Shown here piece by piece: positions 46,245 to 54,308 of a DNA stretch of 64,000 nt (position 1 is the stretch's first letter; each line of letters opens with the position of its first letter). The DNA is from Heliomarina baculiformis (GTDB lineage Bacteria > Pseudomonadota > Alphaproteobacteria > Rhodobacterales > Rhodobacteraceae). The stretch spans positions 1 to 64,000 of the forward strand of contig NZ_JAIMIC010000013.1 in the NCBI RefSeq assembly GCF_019966545.1. Reading direction: 5' to 3'. Under the pieces are notes generated by a model. That model was given only the letters and a program-made list of their open reading frames with translations. It did no database searches and was not told the origin of the DNA. A program made the position numbers and the translations under genes.

Positions 46245-46406
46245 CTAGCCGCAGCAGCAGCCGGATTTGGCCGGTTTTGCCTTTGCGGGTTCCGCGACCT
46301 GCGGTTCGACATTTGCTTTCGGCTGCGCATCGGTCTTGCCACCGCAACATCCGCCCTGTTTTTGCTGTGCTGTGTCTTGCGTCTGAGAAGTTGATCGGTC
46401 GTCCAT
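46245..46406 (-). CDS. 53-residue Cys-rich metal-binding mini-protein
   Basis: An ORF too short for most gene finders. It is preceded by AAAGGAGG seven bases before the ATG, the best ribosome site seen in the window. It encodes a 53-residue protein with GGCCGGK near the middle, a Lys/Ala/Pro linker and the end KSGCCCG. The two Cys clusters could bind Zn, Cu or an Fe-S centre. No signal peptide is present, so it is cytoplasmic. It is the first gene behind a candidate ECF promoter at 46437-46463. Confidence 0.75.
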   Translation of the reverse strand: MDDRSTSQTQDTAQQKQGGCCGGKTDAQPKANVEPQVAEPAKAKPAKSGCCCG

Positions 46407-46436
46407 CTGGACCTCCTTTTGTTTGGTTTCGTTCTA

Positions 46437-46463
46437 TAGACGCGCCCCGACCGGAAGCATTAC
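46437..46463 (-). promoter_or_regulatory. candidate ECF promoter of the mini-protein/nucleotide operon
   Basis: On the minus strand: GTAATG (46458-46463), 15 bases, CGTCTA (46437-46442). It is the same -35/-10 pair and spacing as at 51710, 53461, 53595 and 54462. It is 31 bases from the start of the Cys-rich mini-protein. Confidence 0.6.
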
Positions 46464-46590
46464 AGAAATTGGCAACCTGTCGGTCTTCGTTAGTACAGGA
46501 GCAAGTGTATCGCTCTGCCGTAGGAAGGCGTCGATATTGCAGACAGAGTTACTGCATCCCGGCAGGCTGTCGGCTGACCGGTGCTATAGG

Positions 46591-47058
46591 TTACAGCAGC
46601 CGCCGCGCGGCCCATCCGATCACCTCGAAACCTCGCGCGCGCCAGCTGCGGGAATGCCAAGCCCGAAGAGGGACTTCGCGGGCATCCGAAAGATCTTGCA
46701 GATATTGCGCCTGCAACTGCCCTGCCAGGACGCGGTCATGTGCGACCAGAACCAGCTCCTGATTGACGAACAGGCTTCGGTAGTCGAGGTTAGCTGACCC
46801 GATGATCGACCAGCCTGTATCGACGACCGACGTCTTGGCATGCAATGGACGGGGCAGATACTCGTAGACCCTCACGCCCGCCGAGAGAAGCTGCGCATAT
46901 GCCGCCCGCGTCGCCCAGCCAGCGACCATAGGATCGCTCGTGCGAGGCACCAGCAGACGGACGTCCACGCGGCGACGCGCGGCATCCTGAAGCGCCCGGT
47001 CGACCACGGTGCCCGGACCGAAATAGGGCGACGTCAGATAAACGCAGGTCTGTGCCAT
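46591..47058 (-). pseudogene. cardiolipin synthase/phospholipase D fragment
   Basis: A 155-residue fragment with the second half of a phospholipase D-type synthase: YLTSPYFGPGTVVD, then the HKD site in RPLHAKTSVVDTGWSIIGSANLD. The first HKD half and the membrane anchor are missing. The frame remains open upstream to about 47210 without recognisable N-terminal motifs. This could be a degraded gene or a fragment kept after a deletion. Confidence 0.7.
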
Positions 47059-47216
47059 CCCGATCAGTCCCGCGTGCAGACAGGCAAGCCTCTTTTGACA
47101 CTTGCGCGAATAGCTCGGTACCAGCAGTCCTTCGATTGCGTCGGCCTCTTCGGGAATGGCGTTTGATGGAAGCGGGCGGGCGTCCTGCCAGGCCGGGTTT
47201 ATCTGCGCAATGTGAG

Positions 47217-47912
47217 TCAGATCCCGTAAGCCCAGACCGGCAGTCGTCCCATATGGACCTCAACCATCCTGACACCGGGCACGTTTTCGACGGCAACCCG
47301 GATCGCATTCTCCTCGAAATCGCTGTCGGCGACACCCCAGACGGCGACATTCCCCTTGTCCACCGTGTAGTTGATGAGGTTGACCGCTGCACCGGGCACT
47401 TCTTTCAGAGCCTCTTCAATCTTCGCACGCAGCACGCGGTCGTCCTCCGACGGCTCCGGCAGCGCCCCATCCTGAAGCGCCGACAAGGCGTGGAGCAGGT
47501 TCGCACGGCTGACGATGCCGACCACTTTGTCGGATCTCACCACCGGCACGCGCTTGATCCGGTGCTTTTCCAGAAGACGCGCGATTTCCGCGACATTCGT
47601 ATCCTCTTCTACCGAAACTACATCCCTTGTCATCACGTCTTCGACCCGGTGGCTTTTGAGCTTCACGAAATCCTGTGCGGATTCGCTTGCCCCGCCAAGC
47701 ACCTCGAGCCACCATGACCGGCGTGGTCCGTCTGTTTCGCGGACACGCCGCATGAGGTCGCCTTCGCTGACAAGTCCCTTGAGGTCGCCCTCGGCGTCAA
47801 CGACGGGCAGCGCGCTGATATTGTGGTCGAGCATCAAGCGTACCGCGTCCTCGATTTGTCCCTCCAGCGGGACCGAGATCACCGATGTTGTCATGATATC
47901 CTTGGCGAGCAT
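47217..47912 (-). CDS. CBS-pair and BON domain protein
   Basis: A 231-residue cytoplasmic protein. Two CBS domains (about 1-60 and 85-145, MTTSVISVP and MTRDVVSVEED) form an adenosine-nucleotide-sensing pair. A BON domain follows (about 160-225, ending VRMVEVHMGRL). Such proteins occur in stress and hypoxia regulons. It sits in the same unit as the Rieske and FabI genes. It may sense AMP/ATP and so report on the neighbouring nucleotide module. Confidence 0.87.
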   Translation of the reverse strand: MLAKDIMTTSVISVPLEGQIEDAVRLMLDHNISALPVVDAEGDLKGLVSEGDLMRRVRETDGPRRSWWLEVLGGASESAQDFVKLKSHRVEDVMTRDVVSVEEDTNVAEIARLLEKHRIKRVPVVRSDKVVGIVSRANLLHALSALQDGALPEPSEDDRVLRAKIEEALKEVPGAAVNLINYTVDKGNVAVWGVADSDFEENAIRVAVENVPGVRMVEVHMGRLPVWAYGI

Positions 47913-47951
47913 GTCATAGTCTCCTTCTTGAGTTTTGGCTTGTTCAGCACG

Positions 47952-48554
47952 TCAGGTGCCGATAACGAGTTGCAGGTCGTCGCCCAAATCGTAAGGTGGG
48001 ATGTCGAGGTTGCGTGGGGCCGGTCCCTTCCGGATCCGGCCCGAGGTGTCGTAATGCGATCCGTGGCACGGGCAGAACCAACCGCCGAATTCGCCGACCG
48101 CCGACCCATCCTGGCCCAAGGGGATACAGCCGAGATGGGTACAGACACCGATAACGACCAGCCATTCGCCATCCTCGCCCGCCGCGCGGTTCTCATCCAG
48201 CGCTGGCTCCTCGCCACTTGTGTTCGGATTCTCGCCCGCTTCGTCAACAGGATCGGGAAGCTGGTCGAGATCGACGGCCCGTGCAGCCTGGATCGCTGCC
48301 TCAGACCTGCGCCAGACAAAGACCGGGTGGCCCTGCCACTTCACGGTAATACGTTGGCCCGGTTCGACGCCGGAAAGATCAACCCTGACCGTGCCGGACG
48401 CGGTCACGTCGGCCGAGGGGTTCATCGAATTGATCAACGGCCAGACCGCCGCGCCTGCGGCAATCGCGCCGGTTGAGGCCGTTGCATAATAAAGGAAATC
48501 GCGGCGCTCTGTTGCGGGCAATTGATTGGTTTCGTCAATGGTCTGGCGCATCAT
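47952..48554 (-). CDS. orphan Rieske iron-sulfur protein (PetA-like)
   Basis: A 200-residue protein with a twin-arginine signal/anchor ([18 protein letters not shown]). The two Rieske motifs CTHLGC and CPCHGSHYD coordinate the 2Fe-2S cluster. No cytochrome b or c1 gene is adjacent, so it may complement the chromosomal bc1 complex or work with another partner. Its start overlaps the FabI stop (ATGA), showing strong coupling. Confidence 0.88.
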   Translation of the reverse strand: MMRQTIDETNQLPATERRDFLYYATASTGAIAAGAAVWPLINSMNPSADVTASGTVRVDLSGVEPGQRITVKWQGHPVFVWRRSEAAIQAARAVDLDQLPDPVDEAGENPNTSGEEPALDENRAAGEDGEWLVVIGVCTHLGCIPLGQDGSAVGEFGGWFCPCHGSHYDTSGRIRKGPAPRNLDIPPYDLGDDLQLVIGT

Positions 48555-49393
48555 GATTCCTCCGATTTGACGTTCATTTTGGCTGCGGCGACAGGGCTTT
48601 CGACGTGAACACCCGCATCGACATGCAGCACCTCGCCCGTGATGCCGCCGGTATAGTCGCTGGCGAACAGCAGGGCGGCGCGGCCCACCTCGTCGGCCGT
48701 GACGTTGCGCCGCAATGGGGCAACTCGCGCGGTCGCGTCCAGAAGACCCGCAAAGCCGGTCAACCCGGACGCCGCGCGGGTCATCACGGGTCCCGCCGAA
48801 ATGGCGTTGACGCGGATGTTCGACGGCCCGAGTTCGTGAGCCAGATAGCGCACGGTGGCCTCAAGCGCCGCCTTGACCGGCCCCATCACGTTGTAATTCT
48901 CCACCACACGTTCGCCACCCAGATAGCTCAGAGTGATCAGGCTGCCGCCGCTTTTCATCAGGGGCTCGGCAAGATGCGCCATGCGGATCAGCGAATGGAC
49001 GGACACATGCATCGCTTGGGAAAACCCTGCAGCCGAACAGTCAGTCAGGCGGCCATGAAGGTCGCCGGGCGGCACGCTGCCCACGGCATGAAGGATGAAA
49101 TCCAATTTTCCCCAGCGGTCCGTGATGGCGTCGAAGACAGCGTCGAGTTCGTGCGGCGCATTCACGTCACAGGGCAGCAGGATCGGCGCTTCGAGACGTG
49201 CAGCTAATGGCACCACATGAGGTTTGGTGCGCTCATCGACATAGGTGATGGCGAGCTCGGCACCCGCTTGACGGAAATGCAGGGCAGCAGGCCACGCCAG
49301 ACTGCGATCATTGGCGATGCCGACAACCAGACCCTTCCGGCCGGACAGATCAAGCAGTTCCGCAGGATCGCAGCATGCGTCGAATTCAGGCAT
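48551..49393 (-). CDS. fabI: enoyl-ACP reductase FabI
   Basis: A 280-residue enzyme of the SDR fold: VVGIANDRS is the NADH-binding start, and YNVMGPVK is the catalytic Tyr-x6-Lys. It performs the last step of fatty acid elongation. The ATG at 49393 overlaps the end of the small His-rich gene; it has a GGAGG directly before it, so the true start could be slightly different. An accessory fabI here would support membrane lipid turnover together with cfa and the DUF3141 protein. Confidence 0.85.
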   Translation of the reverse strand: MPEFDACCDPAELLDLSGRKGLVVGIANDRSLAWPAALHFRQAGAELAITYVDERTKPHVVPLAARLEAPILLPCDVNAPHELDAVFDAITDRWGKLDFILHAVGSVPPGDLHGRLTDCSAAGFSQAMHVSVHSLIRMAHLAEPLMKSGGSLITLSYLGGERVVENYNVMGPVKAALEATVRYLAHELGPSNIRVNAISAGPVMTRAASGLTGFAGLLDATARVAPLRRNVTADEVGRAALLFASDYTGGITGEVLHVDAGVHVESPVAAAKMNVKSEES

Positions 49394-49565
49394 CCTCCGA
49401 CACTGCCTCGGTATCGGCGGAAGCTTCGGACTTCTTGTCGTGCGCACCATGACGCTTGGCCGACTTGCCATGTTTGTGTCCGCCATGTCCGTGCCCGAAA
49501 AGGTGCATTGCGGCCATTCCGCCGAAGACGAGAACCAAAACCCAGTTTTCAAAAAGCCATTCCAT
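49386..49565 (-). CDS. 59-residue His-rich membrane mini-protein
   Basis: A short ORF with one N-terminal hydrophobic helix (WLFENWVLVLVFGGMAAM) and a His-rich tail (HGHGGHKHGKSAKRHG). It resembles short DUF2933-like proteins. It begins inside the last codons of the DUF3141 gene and ends 8 bases into fabI, so all three are coupled. A cytoplasmic or membrane metal buffer is plausible. Confidence 0.65.
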   Translation of the reverse strand: MEWLFENWVLVLVFGGMAAMHLFGHGHGGHKHGKSAKRHGAHDKKSEASADTEAVSEDA

Positions 49566-51342
49566 AATTGTTCATTCCTTTTTTTGATGAGGCCGACGGT
49601 TTTTCCGCCTGTGTGGTTGCTGCGGCGAACGGGAAATTGCCGAACATCGCGCCAAAGACATGGGTGATCCAGGCATCGCGTCCCTTGCGCCATGCGCCTA
49701 TACCCTCGCCGGTGCGCGCCGACAGCGCACGCTCGGCCACGATCGCGGGGTGGTCGTCCGGCAATGGTGAGCGCGTCTCGCGCAGCGTTTCGGCGGTGGA
49801 CTTGATCAGGGCCATCCACGGGTTCACCTGTTCGGAGAACATCGTTCTGGTCCAGCGCATGGGGTGCAGCGCACGGAGCGCCTCAGCGCTGGCCGGGGTC
49901 GTCGCGGCGCGGATCCAAGGACTGACGAAAGTCGAATAGACCGCCTCGTTGATCCGCGATATCTGCGCCACTTGTTTCAAGGCCGCATCGTCCGATGCAA
50001 TGCCCAGATCATCGACCTCGCGCGGTTCGAATCGCACCTCAAAATCGCCGGTCTCGCAGTCCGGGTCACCCGACGGGTTGTCGATCACCATCTCGTAGAG
50101 ACCCGGGGAAAGGGCCTCGACATCGTCCAGGCTTTCCAGAATCGCACGATGCTGGAGCCGCGCGACGGAGCCGGAGACGAAGATGCCCAGATGCCCGACA
50201 CGCGGATGCGTCATATAGACGATGCGCTGCCCGGCTGCCTTGAGCGCATCGGTATCGGGATAAAGCTTGCCAATCCACCCCATTGCCTGTTCGGGCGGCG
50301 TGATGTTGTCACCGTCCGAGGCGAAGATGATCAGCGGATTGCTGATGCGCTTAAGATCGACGGTGCAATGCGCATCCAGCTGCATCTCGCCCTGTTCCAG
50401 CCGGTTGCCGATGAACAGGTTCTGCGTGATGCCGAGGATTTCCTCGCGGCTGAGCGTGTAGTAGCCATTCCACCAGCGTTCGAACTCAAGGAACCGCTCG
50501 CGTTCGGTGTCGGCATGGGCAAAGAGGTTCGCGTATTTGTCCCAGATCGCCTTTTCGGGTTGCAAGGTCTCAAAATTCTGTGCCAGCCAGGCACCGTCGA
50601 ACCGCCCGTCCCCCAGATCGGAGATCATATGGGCGGCCCATGCCCCGCCCGACAGTGCGCCCATCATCCGCATCGGGCTGCTTGCCGCCTCGCCCGACCA
50701 GTAGCTGAGCGGCGAGCCGTTCAGTACAATCGGACCGGTCAGACCGTCGCAATCCGCCGCCAGCAGCGTGGCCGCCCAACCGGCCTGGCAATTGCCGTAG
50801 AGCACGGGGCCTGTGTCCGGGTGACGGCGAGCGACCTCGGAGACGAAGTCGCGCAAGGCATAATGCACATCCGACAGCGTCTGACCTGGCATGGGCTCGG
50901 GGTAGAAGATCACGAAATAGACCGGATGGCCCTCGTGCATCGCCATGCCGACCTCGCTGTCGCGCTTGAAGCCGCCGATACCGGGCCCGTGCCCGGCGCG
51001 CGGATCAATGACGATCACGGGCGGCTTGGCCTCGTCCACGCAATCGTCCCAGCAATCGTCGCCGACCCGCGTGATCCTGAGCAGCGCGTAGTTGGCCGAC
51101 CGCTCAAAGGTGCGTGCGTCCAGCAGCAGTTCGTAATCGAAATCCAGAAGCGGCGGCATGCCCTGCCGCTCATGCGCGATCATATTGTCGGCGCGTTCAC
51201 GCAGCGTGTCGAGAAGCAGCACCCAGCGTTCAAAGGCGTCTTGGACGTAAGGCACGTTACTAGCGGTCGTTGCGTTACCGGAAACGGGTGCAAGAAATTG
51301 TTCCGGGGTCACTGTCGCAAGGCGCAGGCTCTTATTCATCAT
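49549..51342 (-). CDS. DUF3141 protein, PHA-synthase-like alpha/beta hydrolase
   Basis: A 597-residue protein. The nucleophile elbow reads GNCQAGW, with Cys as in PhaC (G-x-C-x-G) rather than Ser. An Asp in SDGDNITPP and a His in HPRVGHLGIF complete a possible triad. DUF3141 proteins are related to polyhydroxyalkanoate synthases and are common beside acetate kinase, phosphotransacetylase and FabI genes, but the function is unknown. It follows the small gene at 51332 by overlap. Confidence 0.82.
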   Translation of the reverse strand: MMNKSLRLATVTPEQFLAPVSGNATTASNVPYVQDAFERWVLLLDTLRERADNMIAHERQGMPPLLDFDYELLLDARTFERSANYALLRITRVGDDCWDDCVDEAKPPVIVIDPRAGHGPGIGGFKRDSEVGMAMHEGHPVYFVIFYPEPMPGQTLSDVHYALRDFVSEVARRHPDTGPVLYGNCQAGWAATLLAADCDGLTGPIVLNGSPLSYWSGEAASSPMRMMGALSGGAWAAHMISDLGDGRFDGAWLAQNFETLQPEKAIWDKYANLFAHADTERERFLEFERWWNGYYTLSREEILGITQNLFIGNRLEQGEMQLDAHCTVDLKRISNPLIIFASDGDNITPPEQAMGWIGKLYPDTDALKAAGQRIVYMTHPRVGHLGIFVSGSVARLQHRAILESLDDVEALSPGLYEMVIDNPSGDPDCETGDFEVRFEPREVDDLGIASDDAALKQVAQISRINEAVYSTFVSPWIRAATTPASAEALRALHPMRWTRTMFSEQVNPWMALIKSTAETLRETRSPLPDDHPAIVAERALSARTGEGIGAWRKGRDAWITHVFGAMFGNFPFAAATTQAEKPSASSKKGMNNYGMAF

Positions 51343-51664
51343 CAGCTTCCTCTTGATTGGTAGTGTCTATGGAGGGTCGTCCAGCGAGCATCACACGCAC
51401 GAAATCCTTCGCCACATCCTCGCGCAGACCGGAAAGGAGATAGGTCGCATCGCGAGACGCAATACCCAGCGCGCGTGCCGCAAGCGTCGGGGGTTGTTTC
51501 ATCACTTCCACACGGTTGAACAACGCGCGTGCCATCGGGGCATCTGCGTACGCGGAAGTCTCGGCACATGCGCAGGTCATCCGGGATAAAAAGACGCGAA
51601 GATCGTCATCGGATGATGGTTGACGGGGTACTCCCGAGTTCCAATCCGACGTGATACGTGGCAT
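51332..51664 (-). CDS. unknown small protein, first gene of the DUF3141 operon
   Basis: A 110-residue protein starting at 51664, behind AGGAG. No signal peptide or family is recognised. It has a CAC pair and is rich in acidic residues at the C-terminus (NQEEADDE). Its end overlaps the start of the DUF3141 gene by 11 bases. An ECF-like promoter lies upstream inside the 3' end of the sigma gene. Confidence 0.6.
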   Translation of the reverse strand: MPRITSDWNSGVPRQPSSDDDLRVFLSRMTCACAETSAYADAPMARALFNRVEVMKQPPTLAARALGIASRDATYLLSGLREDVAKDFVRVMLAGRPSIDTTNQEEADDE

Positions 51665-51700
51665 GTTCAATTTCTCCTGCGGTTGTGCCTTCGGGCACAC

Positions 51701-52273
51701 TCACAGAAGAAGACGCTGGATCATGGAAATCGTTACAGACCCGACTTCGCTGCGATCAGGATAGTTGTCCCTCTTCTTCGCAATCAGTCTCGTGTTTGTC
51801 GTTCTCGCAGCCCTCTTGCGGTTAAGCCGCAGATCGGCTGCCACGCTTTCGCGATCTTCTTCGCCGAAATCGATGCGCCGGATCAGTTCGGCATCCGCCG
51901 GGCGCAGTTCGGAAATCAACCCGCCATGGCAGGTGCACAGCCGCGCCATCTGTGAGGGCGCATCGGCAATCCATTCCTCTGGTTCGCGCGCCGCCGCCGC
52001 CGCCAGCCGGCTACGCCGGGTCCCTTTGCGGTAGTGATCGTTCAAAGTGGACCGCAGGATTGTGTAGAGCCACGCATCCATTCGTTCGACCTCTCGGAGC
52101 TGATCCTTGCGTGACAGCACGCGGATGCAGAAGTCTTGCAGGACATCCTCTGCATCTGCGCGGTTGCCAAGCCGTTTGACCAGAAATCCCATAAACGCTC
52201 CGCGCCCGTCCAACAGGGCGCGTTCCGGCGAAGCGTCGGGCACATCGGGCTTGCCACTGTCTTGCGATGCCAT
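51701..52273 (-). pseudogene. ECF sigma factor with frameshifted C-terminus
   Basis: The N-terminal 150 residues read as an ECF sigma factor: region 2 with ADAEDVLQDFCIRVL and DAWLYTILRSTLNDHYRK, and a CTCHG stretch before region 4. From about residue 150 the frame (RLNRKRAARTTNTRLIAKKRD) loses region 4.2. Shifting by one base near 51826-51833 gives DLGLTARGLRERQTRD, which resembles the helix-turn-helix, but then meets a stop. Loss of the -35-binding region would leave it inactive; the 3' end now carries a promoter. Confidence 0.6.
51710..51736 (-). promoter_or_regulatory. candidate ECF promoter of the DUF3141-FabI-Rieske operon
   Basis: On the minus strand: GTAACG (51731-51736), 15 bases, CGTCTT (51710-51715). 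The two hexamers are identical to those before the sigma gene at 53595-53621. It is placed 46 bases before the first gene at 51664 and lies in the last codons of the decayed sigma gene. Confidence 0.75.
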
Positions 52274-52493
52274 GATGTCTCTGCCCTTTCCAAGAGGTTT
52301 GCGAAGGTGCGATCAGCGCTGATTCGAGCATTGTCTCTCTAACGTACAATGCGCGCAGTCATTCTAAGAACAATTTGCCCCTCCGCGCGTCACTCTGAAT
52401 AAGCAACACACATTCGTATCGAAGCAAACAGGCTTTCGACGAAGACAATAGCCAAAACGACCGTTTGAAAACAGGTTAACAGGTTGTTCTGTA
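52274..52493. other. promoter region of the sigma pseudogene
   Basis: A 220-base gap between the sigma remnant and the EamA exporter gene, both on the minus strand. A GTAAnG-N15-CGTCTn site was looked for and not found. No small gene or strong hairpin was seen. Confidence 0.3.
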
Positions 52494-53384
52494 TTATCGA
52501 CCTTGAGACCGCCGTGCTCCCTTAAGATTGACGAACACGATCCCCAAAATGACCAGCGCAATACCGGAAAATTGAATCCCGGACAGGCGTTCCCCGAAAA
52601 ACAAGGCACCAATTGAAAGACCGAAGATTGGAACAAGAAAGCTGAACACAATCGCCCGGTTCAGCTCAACTGCCTCCAGCACGGAAAACCAGAGCCAATA
52701 CACCAGCGCTGAGCCGAACAGGGCCAGCCCCAAAAGCGATGCCGTGAAGACCGCGTTCCATTGAATGGCGTTTTGATCTTCCAGCGCGAGGGCTGCGAAC
52801 GCGAGCGGCGCGCTGCCGATGAGCAACTGTAACCCCATTGCAAAAAGCCCGTCCACTTTGCCGGCGATGGACTTGATGGCCACGTTGCTGATGGTCACCC
52901 CAACCGCGGCCAAAACGATATAGGCGAAACCGATGGCCGACCCCTCTTGCCCTCCATCAAGCAATTGCGGCAGCGCGATCACGAGGATTCCCATGAATCC
53001 GATCGAAAGGCCGACCCAACCGACCTTCGGCAGCCTTTCGCCAAGCCATACAACACCCAGTATTGCGGCCAGCAGCGGCTGCGCGTTTGCGATGACCGTG
53101 GCGAGGCCCGGAGACACGAATTCTGCTGCATGAAACATGCCCAGAAATCCCAAACTTGTCGCACCAATCCCGACGATCCCCAAGGTCAACCACGTGCGCC
53201 AACCGCGCGGGAATGGTCTGCGCAAAATCATGGCCAGACCCACCAAAGTTGCTCCGGCCAGAACTGCGCGCATTGTCGCAAAAGTCAGATGCGGCGAGTA
53301 TTGCAGCCCTGCCGTGATCAACGGAAAGCACGCCGCCCACAGGAACATGGCCAAAACGATTTTGGTTATGACAGTCGGCGACAT
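52494..53384 (-). CDS. EamA/DMT-family exporter
   Basis: A 296-residue transporter with ten helices arranged as two EamA repeats, with the typical start FLWAACFPLITAGLQY and end FFGERLSGIQFSGIALVILGIV. The family exports amino acids, metabolites or drugs; the substrate is unknown. A candidate ECF promoter lies 77 bases upstream. Confidence 0.87.
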   Translation of the reverse strand: MSPTVITKIVLAMFLWAACFPLITAGLQYSPHLTFATMRAVLAGATLVGLAMILRRPFPRGWRTWLTLGIVGIGATSLGFLGMFHAAEFVSPGLATVIANAQPLLAAILGVVWLGERLPKVGWVGLSIGFMGILVIALPQLLDGGQEGSAIGFAYIVLAAVGVTISNVAIKSIAGKVDGLFAMGLQLLIGSAPLAFAALALEDQNAIQWNAVFTASLLGLALFGSALVYWLWFSVLEAVELNRAIVFSFLVPIFGLSIGALFFGERLSGIQFSGIALVILGIVFVNLKGARRSQGR

Positions 53385-53460
53385 CGAGATTTCCTTTCCA
53401 ACTCAGAAGTGGCAGGAATTGCAGAAATTTTCCGATGTGCCAACTCAGGGGCGAAGTAAG

Positions 53461-53487
53461 AAGACGCTGCGGCAGCCGAAACCTTAC
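53461..53487 (-). promoter_or_regulatory. candidate ECF promoter of the EamA exporter
   Basis: On the minus strand: GTAAGG (53482-53487), 15 bases, CGTCTT (53461-53466). It differs from the others by G at the fifth position of the -35. Confidence 0.5.
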
Positions 53488-53594
53488 GCATTCCTGGGCA
53501 TACGCCCGTTGGCCCGGGTTCCAAAAGACCGCGCCTGTGCATACCCAACAGCAAAACCACCAACAATCAGGTCACCCGAAGCACCCGAAAAAGT

Positions 53595-53621
53595 GTAACG
53601 TTCTCGATGGTTCGGCGTCTT
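53595..53621 (+). promoter_or_regulatory. candidate autoregulatory ECF promoter
   Basis: GTAACG (53595-53600), 15 bases, CGTCTT (53616-53621), ending 18 bases before the sigma ATG at 53640. This suggests that the sigma factor transcribes its own gene, as ECF factors commonly do. Confidence 0.75.
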
Positions 53622-53639
53622 ACTTTTCAGAGGTGTATC

Positions 53640-54308
53640 ATGAATCACGACCCGAATGATCGGTTATCCACAGCAGATCAGCCCAACACAGCCGCCAAGG
53701 ATGCGGACATCGCTGTCCGTCGCTCGCTGGTGGAAGGTCGGCAGCATATCCTGAATTTCCTGCGTCGGCGACTGGGAGATCCGGAGGCAGCCGAGGATGT
53801 CCTGCAAACGTTCATGCTGCGCGCCATTGACCGCTCCGAGCAACTTCGCGATGTGCGCGCCGTTCGTGGCTGGCTCGGCCAGATTCTGGCGTCGTCCATC
53901 GCCGACTACGGTCGCAAGGTTTCGCGAAGGCGCCAGAGGGAGGTAGTCATGGCCCCAACCGACCTGGACAGCGTCCAAAACGGGTTCGACGAAGAACTCG
54001 ACGAGGCGATATGCAATTGTCTGTACAAGCTGTTGCCGACGCTCAGACCGGAATATGCCGAAGTAATCTGGCGCGTCGATCTTCAGGAGCAGCCGCGCGA
54101 TGCTGTCGCCAAAGACCTTGGCATCACCTTGAACAACATCACGGTCCGCCTTCACCGGGGTCGGCAGGCGTTGAAGACAAGGTTGGAACAGATGTGCCTG
54201 ACCTGCCCGGTTCATGGCTTTCTCGATTGCGATTGCGACGCAGCGGAAAAGGCCCGCGCTCGTTTTCAAGCGATGAAGGACGACGCCGGAGCGAAAACGA
54301 CGGACTGA
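53640..54308 (+). CDS. intact ECF sigma factor
   Basis: A 222-residue ECF sigma factor. Region 2 (AAEDVLQTFMLRAIDR, RGWLGQILASSIADYGRK) and region 4 (AKDLGITLNNITVRLHRGRQAL) are complete. A Cys-containing tail follows (CLTCPVHGFLDCDCD), which may sense redox state or metal and could replace a separate anti-sigma factor; none is encoded next to it. It is the likely driver of the GTAAnG-N15-CGTCTn promoters. Confidence 0.9.
   Translation: MNHDPNDRLSTADQPNTAAKDADIAVRRSLVEGRQHILNFLRRRLGDPEAAEDVLQTFMLRAIDRSEQLRDVRAVRGWLGQILASSIADYGRKVSRRRQREVVMAPTDLDSVQNGFDEELDEAICNCLYKLLPTLRPEYAEVIWRVDLQEQPRDAVAKDLGITLNNITVRLHRGRQALKTRLEQMCLTCPVHGFLDCDCDAAEKARARFQAMKDDAGAKTTD

Noticed and set aside
49864-51363. 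A 499-residue plus-strand frame
   Set aside because: Antisense to the DUF3141 gene with its conserved elbow; no motif in the plus-strand product.
52274-52493. An ECF-type promoter before the first sigma gene
   Set aside because: No GTAAnG-N15-CGTCTn site in the right orientation; similar letters around 52340-52350 do not give both hexamers at the needed distance.
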